Source: Candidatus Rifleibacteriota bacterium (lineage in GTDB: Bacteria; Riflebacteria; Ozemobacteria; Ozemobacterales; Ozemobacteraceae). Taken from it: a DNA stretch of 26,141 nucleotides. The stretch is from positions 1 to 26,141 of the forward strand of contig JAKQKW010000384.1 in the NCBI GenBank assembly GCA_029560455.1, given 5' to 3'. Made by a program: the position numbers and the translations under genes. Positions within the stretch are counted from its first letter, which is position 1. The number at the start of each line of letters is the position of its first letter. The notes below the pieces were generated by a model. That model saw only the letters and a list, made by a program, of their open reading frames with translations, ran no database searches and had not been told where the DNA came from. Shown here piece by piece: positions 16,175 to 23,794 of the stretch.

Positions 16175-16753
16175 ATGAAGCAAACCAGCAATAAACCGGT
16201 TGTCTGTATTTTCTGTTCCTCAAGCTCTGATGTCTCCGAAAAAATAAAAAGCGGTGCGGCTGAATTCGCCCGCCTGCTTGCTGAAAATCATTTTTCGGTG
16301 CTTTATGGCGGCACTACCTGCGGGTTAATGAAGATTGTCGCCGATTCGCACAAAAATGCCGGCGGTCGGCTGATTGGCGTAATTCCGCAGTACATGATCG
16401 ACAGGGGAATTCAGCACCCTGCTCTCGATGAAATGCAGGCTGTTGAAGACCTCAGGCCGCGCAAACAGGCGATGCTCGACAAATCTGATTATATTGTCGC
16501 TCTGCCTGGCGGCATCGGAACTTATGACGAATTTTTCGACCTGCTGACGATGAAACAACTTGCCAGGCATGACCGGCCGATGTTTCTGCTGAATATCGAC
16601 AATTTTTTCGGGCCGCTATTGGCCCTGTTCGAGCACGGTATTGCGCAGAAAACCATTCGTGTCGAGCATCTGAATCTGTTTCAGGTTGCCGATACCCCTG
16701 AGCAGCTGATGAAAATGATAGGTGGGCACCATTCAATGCAGGTCTGCAACTGA
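16175..16753 (+). CDS. LOG-family protein (TIGR00730 type phosphoribohydrolase)
   Basis: This 192-aa Rossmann-like protein has the LOG signature: GGTTCGLM (about 45-52, usually GGGxxGLMG), an Arg/Lys pair in DLRPRKQAML, and PGGIGTYDEF (about 111-120) containing the catalytic Glu. Family members hydrolyse nucleoside 5'-monophosphates (such as cytokinin ribotides or AMP) to base plus ribose-5-phosphate. In bacteria the biological role is often unclear. Length is typical. No Shine-Dalgarno sequence precedes ATG 16175, and the promoter sits so close that the mRNA may be leaderless. The gene is divergent from glyQS and convergent with the deacetylase gene. Confidence 0.92.
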   Translation: MKQTSNKPVVCIFCSSSSDVSEKIKSGAAEFARLLAENHFSVLYGGTTCGLMKIVADSHKNAGGRLIGVIPQYMIDRGIQHPALDEMQAVEDLRPRKQAMLDKSDYIVALPGGIGTYDEFFDLLTMKQLARHDRPMFLLNIDNFFGPLLALFEHGIAQKTIRVEHLNLFQVADTPEQLMKMIGGHHSMQVCN

Positions 16754-16771
16754 TTTTAAACTGACTTTACC

Positions 16772-16798
16772 CTGATATGCGGCTATAAAGCTATCAGA
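16772..16798. terminator. Weak hairpin between convergent genes
   Basis: Arms CTGATA and TATCAG enclose an inner GCT/AGC stem. The hairpin lies in the 48-base gap between the LOG gene and the convergent deacetylase gene. It has no U-run, so intrinsic termination is doubtful. Confidence 0.3.
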
Positions 16799-16801
16799 TA
16801 T

Positions 16802-18133
16802 TCAGGGCAGCGAAACCAGCTGACTGGCGTCAAGGTCAGAAAGTCTGACTGGCGCATAACCCCTTGCGATTACATGTTGTAGAATCCGGTCGAGAGCCTT
16901 TGCCCCGTTTTTGCTGCCGAGATGCATTAGAATCACCGAGTTGCGTCGCAGCTTGTTTTTAACGCGGCTGATAATCGTTTCTACCGGGTCTTCGCGCCAG
17001 TCAATCGTGTCGATATGCCAGTAAACAGGGCGGTAACCAAGGTTTTCTACAATCTGTTCGACGCGCTTGTTCTGATGCCCGTAAGGAAAGCGGAAAAACG
17101 GTGCGCCACGCCGGCCAAGCACTTTTTCGAAGGCCTGTTCAGCGGCTTCGATTTCGGCGGCGATTTTTTCGGCGCTGAAATTTTTCATATCCGGGTGGTT
17201 CATGCTGTGATTGCCGATTTCATGGCCTTCAACCAATAGTTGCCGGCATTTGTCGGGATAATTCTGCGCGAATTTGCCGGTAAGAAAAAATGTCGATTTA
17301 ACCCCGAAACGGCGAAGCGAGCTGAGAATTGAGTCGAACCCGGCGTCAGTAGCGCCGCCGTCGAAGGTGAGAAATACCTGGCCACCGCTCCCAGAAGGCA
17401 TACTCAGAGGTTCTTCGTCGACCTGCGGCTTTGTTTTCCGGGCGATATTACTGCCTGCAGAAGCAGGCTTTGTCGTTTCAGGCCGGCTGGTAACGACTGT
17501 TTCGCGGAGTTTCTTTTTTTCAGGTCCGGGCAGTTCGGTTGGTTCAGGGCCGGCAACCGGCTTTTTGACTGTGGCGGTTTCAGCTTTGACTTTCTGCTCG
17601 CGGCCGGCCTCGCCGGCCCTGATTCTCTGCAGCAGGTTCGTTGCCTCGGCAAACTGCGGGTTGAGGCGCAGTGCTTCACCGAGTGCCCAGCAGGCCTCTG
17701 CCGGCTGGTTGTGGTCACGATAGAGAAGGGCGATATTATAGTAAGTCCAGTAAACCGGCTGCAGCTGCAGGGCGGCGGCATACCAGGCGAAGGCGTGCTG
17801 GTCCTGGCCAAGGCGTTTTAGTGCGCTGCCGATGTTGTTGTAGAGATGAACATTGCTGCGGTCAAAATCGAGGGCGCGGCGCCAGACGCCTATGGCACCC
17901 ATCAGGTCACCGCTGTTGGCCAGTTCTATGCCATAAGAGTTCAAAACATCAGGGTCGGCCGGGTTGGCGGCAGCGAGCTGAGCCAGTCTCGATTGAGCGC
18001 CGGACAGATTTGCGGTAAAAAGAAAAAGCATCACCAGCAGCGCCGGTAATGCTCTTTTCAACAATTGCAAAACGGGTATGTGCTTACTTTCGGCCGATGC
18101 GTGCTTCGCCTTTTTTGCGCAGGCGGATTGCAT
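16802..18133 (-). CDS. TPR-repeat protein fused to a NodB-type polysaccharide deacetylase
   Basis: The long form is 443 aa. A signal peptide or anchor (hydrophobic run about 30-46, ending SGAQS) is followed by about three TPR units (64-165), a Pro/Thr/Lys-rich linker (170-245) and a NodB domain (250-440). The NodB motifs are TFDGGA (motif 1), HEIGNHSMNHPD (metal His residues), FFRFPYGHQN, HIDTIDWRED and VILMHLGS. Motif 1 has Gly where TFDDG enzymes have the second Asp, as in a known TFDGGA subgroup. It probably deacetylates a cell-wall or exopolysaccharide GlcNAc polymer outside the cytoplasm. The start is uncertain: ATG 18133 overlaps typA by 50 bases, while TTG 18070 gives a neat signal peptide just past the typA stop. 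Neither has a clear ribosome-binding site. It follows typA in one transcript. Confidence 0.88.
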   Translation of the reverse strand: MQSACAKKAKHASAESKHIPVLQLLKRALPALLVMLFLFTANLSGAQSRLAQLAAANPADPDVLNSYGIELANSGDLMGAIGVWRRALDFDRSNVHLYNNIGSALKRLGQDQHAFAWYAAALQLQPVYWTYYNIALLYRDHNQPAEACWALGEALRLNPQFAEATNLLQRIRAGEAGREQKVKAETATVKKPVAGPEPTELPGPEKKKLRETVVTSRPETTKPASAGSNIARKTKPQVDEEPLSMPSGSGGQVFLTFDGGATDAGFDSILSSLRRFGVKSTFFLTGKFAQNYPDKCRQLLVEGHEIGNHSMNHPDMKNFSAEKIAAEIEAAEQAFEKVLGRRGAPFFRFPYGHQNKRVEQIVENLGYRPVYWHIDTIDWREDPVETIISRVKNKLRRNSVILMHLGSKNGAKALDRILQHVIARGYAPVRLSDLDASQLVSLP

Positions 18134-19904
18134 CGGGAGTCACTTCAACCCATTCGTCGTCGGCTACGTATTCAAGGGCCTGATCGAGGGTCATGCGGCG
18201 CGGTGAAGGCAGTTTTTCGAGTTCTTCGGAGGTTGCTGAGCGATGGTTGGTAACATGGCGCTTTTTAACTATGTTAACCTTGAGATCGCCGCTGAGCGGG
18301 CGTTCACCGACTACCAGGCCTTCGTAAATTTCTTCGCCGGGGGCGTAGAACATGGTGCCGCGTTCAGAGAGGTTTTTAATGGCATAGGCGGTGGCAACGC
18401 CGGGGTCGGTGGCGACCATGACGCCATTGCGGCTTTCGGGGATATCGCCACGATATGGCTCATAGGCTCTGAAACACTGATTCATGATGCCAGTGCCGTT
18501 GGTCATGGTGAGAAACATCGATCTGAAGCCAAGCAGGCCACGTGCCGGCACCGAGAAGATAAGGCGCAGGTAATTGTCGAGCAGGCGTTTTGATGATTCG
18601 AGCATGGCACGGCGTGGCCCGAGTACTTCCATGACGATGCCCATGTAATTGTCAGGAATATCGATAGCGAGTTCTTCGACGGGTTCAAGCATCTGCCCGC
18701 TTTCGTCGCGCTTCATGATTGCGGCAGGTTTACTTACCTGCAGTTCATAACCTTCGCGGCGCATGGTTTCGATAAGAATGCCGAGGTGCAGTTCACCGCG
18801 ACCCGATACGAGGAAAGTATCGCGTTCTTCGGTTGCATCTTCAACGCGCATTGCAACGTTGGTTTCAAGTTCGCGGTCAAGTCTGGCGCGAATCTGCCGG
18901 GAAGTCAGGAACTTGCCGGAACGGCCTGAAAATGGGCTGGTGTTTGCGGCGAATGCCATGGAAATTACCGGCTGGTCGACCGCAACAATTTGTTCAGGTT
19001 CACAAAGTTCTGTGCAGACTGTGTCGCCGATCGAAAGGGTGTCGATGCCGCAGATAGCGACAATGTCGCCGGCGCCGGCTTCTTCGACTTCAACACGCTG
19101 AATGCCTCTGAATGAATAGAGGCGCATGATTTTGTGTTTTTCGGCCACTTCGCCGGGATGCATGCGGTAAACATCTGATTTGCCGGTCAGTACGCCGCCA
19201 ATCATACGACCGATGCCGATTCTGCCGACATAGTCATTATAGTCGAGACTGGTGATCATCATTTTGCCTGGCACATCGAGGTCACCTGACGGCGGTGGCA
19301 CCTGCTTAATCATTTCTTCGAGCAGCGGTCTGATATCGGTTCTTGGGTCTTCCATGCTGCGAACGGCGTAGCCGGCGCGGCCGGATGCATAAAGAACCGG
19401 GTAGTTGAGCATGCTTTCTTCAACACCGACGTCGATGAACAGGTCGAGGATTTCGTCTTCGACTGCTTCGACGCGGGCGTCAGGTCGGTCAATCTTGTTG
19501 ATGACGACCACAGGTCGCAGGCCAGCTGCCAGGGCCTTCTTCAGCACGAAGCGGGTTTGCGGCATCGGGCCTTCGAAAGAATCGACAAGCAGCAGACAGC
19601 CGTTTGCCATGCGCAGAACACGTTCAACTTCGCCGCCAAAATCGACGTGACCTGGGGTATCGACGAGGTTGATGCGGTAACCGTTGAATTCAAGCGACAG
19701 ATTCTTTGACAGAATGGTGATACCGCGCTCTCTTTCGATGGCATTGTTGTCCATGAAACATTCTTCGACGCGCTGGTTATCGCGAAAAAGACCGGACTGC
19801 TTGATCAGGGCGTCTACCAGGGTTGTTTTTCCGTGGTCGACATGGGCGATAATTGCGACGTTGCGAATCATTTCTGGGTTGGTGATGTGTCTGTGAGCTT
19901 TCAC
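18084..19904 (-). CDS. typA: TypA/BipA ribosome-associated translational GTPase
   Basis: This is an elongation-factor-like GTPase of about 606 aa that binds the 70S ribosome and is needed for 50S assembly or stress and cold adaptation in other bacteria. Visible parts are G1 (AHVDHGKTT), the switch region around ERERGITI, G3 (DTPGHVDF), G4 (NKID), then EF-G-like domains and the BipA-specific C-terminus (RGLLGFRSMFLTMTNGTG). GTG 19904 is preferred because GGAG lies nine bases upstream; TTG 19922 and ATG 19871 are alternatives that add six or remove eleven residues. The NodB deacetylase gene follows with overlap or very short spacing. Confidence 0.97.
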   Translation of the reverse strand: MKAHRHITNPEMIRNVAIIAHVDHGKTTLVDALIKQSGLFRDNQRVEECFMDNNAIERERGITILSKNLSLEFNGYRINLVDTPGHVDFGGEVERVLRMANGCLLLVDSFEGPMPQTRFVLKKALAAGLRPVVVINKIDRPDARVEAVEDEILDLFIDVGVEESMLNYPVLYASGRAGYAVRSMEDPRTDIRPLLEEMIKQVPPPSGDLDVPGKMMITSLDYNDYVGRIGIGRMIGGVLTGKSDVYRMHPGEVAEKHKIMRLYSFRGIQRVEVEEAGAGDIVAICGIDTLSIGDTVCTELCEPEQIVAVDQPVISMAFAANTSPFSGRSGKFLTSRQIRARLDRELETNVAMRVEDATEERDTFLVSGRGELHLGILIETMRREGYELQVSKPAAIMKRDESGQMLEPVEELAIDIPDNYMGIVMEVLGPRRAMLESSKRLLDNYLRLIFSVPARGLLGFRSMFLTMTNGTGIMNQCFRAYEPYRGDIPESRNGVMVATDPGVATAYAIKNLSERGTMFYAPGEEIYEGLVVGERPLSGDLKVNIVKKRHVTNHRSATSEELEKLPSPRRMTLDQALEYVADDEWVEVTPDAIRLRKKGEARIGRK

Positions 19905-19953
19905 TTGGCGGTACTCCGGCAAAAAATAAGGTCATGCTGAAATGCAGGCCAAT

Positions 19954-19982
19954 AGTGTACATTAAGCACTCTCTGCATGCAA
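19954..19982 (-). promoter_or_regulatory. Sigma70-type promoter of typA
   Basis: Minus-strand TTGCAT (19982-19977), a 17-base spacer and TACACT (19959-19954) give a good match, with a leader of about 43 bases to GTG 19904. Confidence 0.75.
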
Positions 19983-20045
19983 GACAAATTTTAACTGGTC
20001 TGCGGGCGTGAAGCTCAACGCTGTCTGGCAGGGATCTGCAAAAAC

Positions 20046-20080
20046 AAAGCAGCCCGGGCAAAATTTGCCGGGCTGCTTTT
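20046..20080 (-). terminator. Strong intrinsic terminator after pilT (possibly bidirectional)
   Basis: Arms AAAGCAGCCCGG and its near-perfect complement form a GC-rich stem of about 15 bp with a single bulge. On the minus strand it is followed by TTTGTTTTT, ending the pilus-ATPase transcript 28 bases past pilT. A TTTT run on the plus strand could make it work both ways. Confidence 0.85.
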
Positions 20081-20107
20081 GTTGAGAATTTTTTTCTGGT
20101 TCGGGGT

Positions 20108-21547
20108 TCAGTATTCCCTTGGTTTGTACTGTTCGAAGGCCTTTTTATCAAAGGCACGGCGATAGGCTTCCTGGGGGCTGATCTTGCGTTGTTTGACCAG
20201 GTCCATGAGTGACTGATCCATGGTCTGCATGCCGGCTTGTTTGCTGGTCTGCATGATCGAAGGCAGCTGGAAGGTTTTATTGTCGCGGATCAGGTTGGCT
20301 ACAGCCGGAGTGTTGATGAGAATTTCCAGGGCGACTTCGCGACTCATGCCATCGATGGTCGGAATAAGCTGCTGGGCGATGATGCCCTGCAGGGCGTCGG
20401 CCAGCTGAGTTCTGATCTGATCCTGCTGGTGGGCCGGAAAAACGTCGACGATACGATCTACTGACTGGGCAGCAGACGGGGTGTGCAGGGTGGCAAAGAC
20501 AAGGTGGCCGGTTTCGGCGGCGGTTACTGCCAGCGAGATGGTTTCGTAATCGCGCATTTCGCCGACGAGAATGATATCGGGGTCTTCGCGCAGTGCCGAT
20601 CTCAGCGCGGCTGAGAAAGATTTGGTATTTGGGCCGATTTCGCGCTGGTTAACCAGGCAGGTTTTGTGCTGGTGAACGAATTCGATCGGGTCTTCGATGG
20701 TGAGAATGTGATCCTGGCGTTCGTTGTTGACCTGGTCTACCATGGCGGCCAGGGTAGTCGATTTACCTGAGCCGGTGGGGCCGGTAACCAGAATCAGGCC
20801 TTTGTTGCGTCTGGCAAGGTCGCCGAGAATCGCGGGCAGTTTCAGTTCAGCCAGGGTTTTGATGCGGGTCGGAATTACGCGGAAAACCCCGCCCATGCCA
20901 AGACGGGTAAAAAAGATGTTGCAGCGGAAACGCGCCACGCCTTCGAGCTCGTATGAAATATCGAGTTCGAGGTCGCGTTCAAGTCGTTCGCGCTGGTCGT
21001 TGTTGAGAAACTGAAAGATCAGCCGCCGGGTTTCTTTGGCGGTAAGAGCGGGAATGTCGGTTGGCCAGAGCTTGCCCTGCAGGCGCAGCATTGGCGGCGA
21101 ACCTACAGTAAGATGAAGGTCAGAACCGCTTTTGTCGACAATCAGGCGCAGCAGGTCGTCGATAATGACTTCGCCGTCATCGTCGTCTTTCTGACTTGCA
21201 GGCGGCGCCGGTCTTTGCATTGCGCCCTGTGAAATGCCGGATGGTATACCTGTCGGTCGCTGCGGTTGAGGAGCCTGGCCAGGAGCATTCGGTGCGGCAG
21301 GTCTGGGGGGCATTGGTTGCCCGGCCGGTGGCATTGGCGGTCTTGCCGGAGCCCCGGCGGGCGGAGTTGGTGAACTCGGTGCGCCGGGCATGGCCGGGCG
21401 AAGTGGTGGGCCACCGGCGCCAGGGGGGGGTGCAGGTGGTCGTGCCGGCATGGGTGAAGAAGGTGGTGCGGTTGGTGCTTTGGGTTTGTTGTCGTCGCCC
21501 GGAGGTGCTTCTCCGCCGAACAGTTTGCCGAAAAAATTGTCACTCAT
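20108..21547 (-). CDS. pilT: PilT-family twitching-motility ATPase with Pro-rich N-terminal extension
   Basis: This 479-aa protein retracts type IV pili in its known family role. Residues 1-18 (MSDNFFGKLFGG) are followed by about 100 residues that are almost wholly Pro, Ala and Gly, then a short acidic DDDD stretch. The PilT core begins at about 126 (the family is usually about 345 aa). Intact motifs are Walker A GPTGSGKS (256-263), Asp box ILTIEDPIEF (281-290), Walker B IILVGEMRD (325-333), His box HLVFATLHT (348-356), and VANLIRD (416-422) in place of the AIRNLIRE helix. The start lies two bases after the TAA of the PilB-like gene, so translation is coupled. The Pro-rich tail is an addition not typical of PilT. 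Confidence 0.95.
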   Translation of the reverse strand: MSDNFFGKLFGGEAPPGDDNKPKAPTAPPSSPMPARPPAPPPGAGGPPLRPAMPGAPSSPTPPAGAPARPPMPPAGQPMPPRPAAPNAPGQAPQPQRPTGIPSGISQGAMQRPAPPASQKDDDDGEVIIDDLLRLIVDKSGSDLHLTVGSPPMLRLQGKLWPTDIPALTAKETRRLIFQFLNNDQRERLERDLELDISYELEGVARFRCNIFFTRLGMGGVFRVIPTRIKTLAELKLPAILGDLARRNKGLILVTGPTGSGKSTTLAAMVDQVNNERQDHILTIEDPIEFVHQHKTCLVNQREIGPNTKSFSAALRSALREDPDIILVGEMRDYETISLAVTAAETGHLVFATLHTPSAAQSVDRIVDVFPAHQQDQIRTQLADALQGIIAQQLIPTIDGMSREVALEILINTPAVANLIRDNKTFQLPSIMQTSKQAGMQTMDQSLMDLVKQRKISPQEAYRRAFDKKAFEQYKPREY

Positions 21548-21549
21548 TG

Positions 21550-23208
21550 TTAGAACAGCCTCATAAATTCATCGGCGCTGGTTTCGCCGTTAAGCATCAT
21601 ATCCAGGGTTTTTTCTTCGAGGCTTCTGATGCCCTGCTTTCGGGCAAAACTCTTGAAATCCTGATAGGACTGGCGGTTGATGATCATCTGTCTGAGAGTG
21701 GCGCTGGCCGGCATGAATTCGGTAATCAGTGTGCGGCCGGTATAACCGGTATTATTGCAGCCATCGCAGCCTTTTGGTTTGAAAATCTGCTTAACTTTGT
21801 CTTCGTCATTTACCAGCTCAAGAATTTCGGGGGGAATTTCGGCTGGCTGGCGGCATTTTGGGCACAGAACCCTGACAAGTCTCTGACTGACTACGCCGCA
21901 CATTGAAGAAGCGATCAGAACGGGGTCGATGCCGGTTTCGATGAGCTTTATCAGACTGCTTGATGCGTCATAGGCAAGAAATGAAGTTAAGACGGTTTTG
22001 CCGCCAAGTGCCGCGAAAGCGACTTCCTGGGTCAGATCGCGGCCGACAAGATCGTCGAGGTAGATAATGTCGGCGTCAAGCATCAATGCAAGTTTTAAGG
22101 CAGATATTGCGTCTTCGATACCACCGGAACCGATCTGAATCTGAGTGGTTTTGGGGAGTGCCGCAACTACCGGATTTTCGATCGTTACCAGTTTGCGGGT
22201 TTCGGAATCGTAACCACTGATTATGCAGTATTGCGTCGTTGTGCGCCCTGATTCGCGAGGGCCAGTAACATAAAGAACACCATGAGTGGTTCTGGCAGCG
22301 ACGAGAAGTTCTTCGATCGCAGCCTTTCCGATACGGCCAAGCTGTTCAATGATGCTGCCGAAGTCGCTGAGTTTGAGGATTACCATTTCGCCGTTTACAG
22401 TCGGATAGAAAATGGACTGAATATTGACCTGGCGGTTTGAAACCGTAACCCTGAAATGACCGACAACAACGCCTTCACGGGCCATGTCCTTTTCGGGGAT
22501 CTGCGAAAGTTTTTTGAGCCGCGAAATTACTTCGTGATGCACCTTGACCGGAATCTCGATCTTGCGTGAGAGAACATTGTTCGATCTGAATCTGATCAGC
22601 ACGCCCTTGTCAGATGGTTCGAAATGAATACGGTTGACTTTATTGATGATCGCCTGGCCGAGAATGTAGTTTATGACTTTTTCTGGGCCTTCCATGCCTT
22701 TGGGAATGCCGCGCTCGAGGTTCTGTTTTTCGGTATTGTCTATTTCACCGGGTGCGACCTTTTCCTGAACGTCGATGGGCCCATAAATAGCAGAATAGGT
22801 CTGCTCAAAATCGAATGCAGTGCAGATAGAAACCGAAATTGTGGCGCCGAATTTACCTTCGAGAAACTCGATTGGTCGAGAGTCGAGGGGGTCAACCATA
22901 CAGACACTGAGTTGATTGCCTGCCTTATAAAGAGGCATGAGCTTATGATCACGTGCAAATTCAGGGGTGATCATTTTTGTCACTTCAGTGTCGACGATAT
23001 CCGGATTCAGATGAATGAATGAGATATTCAGCTGATTGCCTAAGGCCCAGATTATATCGTCTTCGGTAACCAGACCCATTTCGGAAAGAGCTTCGCCCAG
23101 CTTCATGCCGCGGTCGCGCTGAAACGTGAGAGCCTGTTTCAGCTGCTCTTCGGTGATGAGGTTGCAGTCGATGAGAATATCGCCCAGACGTTTTTTCTGT
23201 GTATTCAT
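21550..23208 (-). CDS. PilB/GspE-family protein with substituted ATPase motifs
   Basis: This 552-aa protein (ATG 23208; numbering here counts from TTG 23214, two residues earlier) has an MshEN/GspE N-terminal domain (about 8-145), then the N2 (HFEP at 197-200) and C-terminal ATPase domains. Its zinc tetracysteine (C451, C454, C483, C486) is intact. The ATP-handling motifs are not. Walker A reads GPRESGRT (318-325), with Arg324 for the invariant Lys and PRES for PTGS. The Asp box is TIENPV, with Asn for Asp. Walker B is IIYLDDLVGRD, with Asp-Asp for Gly-Glu. The His box is TVLTSFLA, with no His. The frame is intact, and the rest of the fold is conserved. It may be a regulatory or structural paralog in the pilus hexamer rather than an extension motor. 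It is co-transcribed with pilT. Confidence 0.9.
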   Translation of the reverse strand: MNTQKKRLGDILIDCNLITEEQLKQALTFQRDRGMKLGEALSEMGLVTEDDIIWALGNQLNISFIHLNPDIVDTEVTKMITPEFARDHKLMPLYKAGNQLSVCMVDPLDSRPIEFLEGKFGATISVSICTAFDFEQTYSAIYGPIDVQEKVAPGEIDNTEKQNLERGIPKGMEGPEKVINYILGQAIINKVNRIHFEPSDKGVLIRFRSNNVLSRKIEIPVKVHHEVISRLKKLSQIPEKDMAREGVVVGHFRVTVSNRQVNIQSIFYPTVNGEMVILKLSDFGSIIEQLGRIGKAAIEELLVAARTTHGVLYVTGPRESGRTTTQYCIISGYDSETRKLVTIENPVVAALPKTTQIQIGSGGIEDAISALKLALMLDADIIYLDDLVGRDLTQEVAFAALGGKTVLTSFLAYDASSSLIKLIETGIDPVLIASSMCGVVSQRLVRVLCPKCRQPAEIPPEILELVNDEDKVKQIFKPKGCDGCNNTGYTGRTLITEFMPASATLRQMIINRQSYQDFKSFARKQGIRSLEEKTLDMMLNGETSADEFMRLF

Positions 23209-23215
23209 GCTCAAT

Positions 23216-23244
23216 AATTTACCCGATGGTTAAAACTAAGGCAA
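23216..23244 (-). promoter_or_regulatory. Candidate promoter of the pilus-ATPase operon
   Basis: Minus-strand TTGCCT (23244-23239), a 17-base spacer and TAAATT (23221-23216) are placed so that transcription would start at or just before ATG 23208. No ribosome-binding site is visible there, consistent with a leaderless message. The -35 aligns with that of the DUF4097 operon. Confidence 0.5.
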
Positions 23245-23264
23245 GCAGTATCTTAACCTCACAT

Positions 23265-23282
23265 GGCAAACGTATTAAACTT
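23265..23282 (-). promoter_or_regulatory. Upstream element shared with the DUF4097 operon (copy 2)
   Basis: Minus-strand AAGTTTAATACGTTTGCC is 16/18 identical to 13753-13770 and lies at the same 20-base distance from its -35 box. GCTTGC at the -35 is also common to both promoters. The remaining bases to the HU terminator show nothing I recognise. Confidence 0.5.
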
Positions 23283-23367
23283 ATAGAATAGTGCTCTACG
23301 CATCAAAATGTGAGTTTATGGTCGGCTGCTACGATCAGGTCAATCCCAACCTGGATTTAAGGTATAA

Positions 23368-23404
23368 GAAAAGAGCCGCCCCCTTGCGGGAACGGCCCTT
23401 TTTG
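23368..23404 (-). terminator. Intrinsic terminator of the HU gene
   Basis: On the minus strand, AAGGGCCGTTCCC pairs with GGGGGCGGCTCTT around a GCAA tetraloop (13 pairs, three of them wobble), followed by TTCTTAT. It lies 13 bases past the HU stop codon. Confidence 0.85.
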
Positions 23405-23416
23405 TGCGCTTAAAGA

Positions 23417-23701
23417 TTATTTCTTTTTGTTGTTGATGAGTTCGCGCAGGTCTTTGCCCGGTACGAACTTGGCTACGTTGCATGCCGGAATTTTGATCGG
23501 CTTTTTGGTCTGGGGGTTGATGCCAGTTCTGGCTTTGCGGGTGTTAACCTTGAAAGAGCCAAAACCTACAAGACGTACGTCGTCTTTTCTCTTGAGAGCT
23601 TTCTTGATGATAGAAAGCGTGGCATCAAGAGCCTGAGTAGCCTGGGTCTGAGTCATGTTGGTGGTTTTTGCGATTTCGCGCACGAGTTCGATCTTTTTCA
23701 C
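23417..23701 (-). CDS. HU/IHF-family DNA-binding protein
   Basis: This 94-aa histone-like protein binds and bends DNA as a dimer. The family pattern is complete: an N-terminal helix pair (KKIELVREIAKTTNMTQTQATQAL), the core VRLVGFGSFKV, the beta-arm with RKARTGINPQTKKPIKIPA, and the C-terminal helix VAKFVPGKDLRELIN. The tip has NPQT rather than NPRT. The Lys-rich end (NNKKK) is short. Translation starts at GTG 23701, with GGAGG ten bases upstream. A strong promoter and terminator make it a single-gene unit. HU versus IHF subunit cannot be decided by eye; the basic, short form favours HU. Confidence 0.95.
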   Translation of the reverse strand: MKKIELVREIAKTTNMTQTQATQALDATLSIIKKALKRKDDVRLVGFGSFKVNTRKARTGINPQTKKPIKIPACNVAKFVPGKDLRELINNKKK

Positions 23702-23748
23702 TGAAGGGGATCCTCCTGGGAACTTGAATTAGGACTCAACACAAGTAA

Positions 23749-23777
23749 ATCGTACCAACTGTTTTCGGGTTTGTCAA
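23749..23777 (-). promoter_or_regulatory. Strong sigma70 promoter of the HU gene
   Basis: Minus-strand consensus TTGACA (23777-23772), a 17-base spacer and TACGAT (23754-23749) are followed by a leader of about 40 bases. This is the best promoter match in the window, as expected for an abundant nucleoid protein. It lies in the 93-base gap after the FecR-domain gene. Confidence 0.87.
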
Positions 23778-23794
23778 TGCTTTGGCAAAAATTT

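Noticed and set aside
21196..21906. A 236-codon open frame on the plus strand opposite pilT and the PilB-like gene
   Set aside because: It spans the Pro-rich pilT region and the operon junction in antisense and is low in complexity. The opposing genes have clear motifs.
23232..23262. Sigma54-like GG-N10-GC pattern upstream of the PilB-like gene
   Set aside because: Only the GG and GC dinucleotides match; the surrounding TGGCAC and TTGC bases do not. A sigma70-type arrangement aligned with a second promoter fits better.
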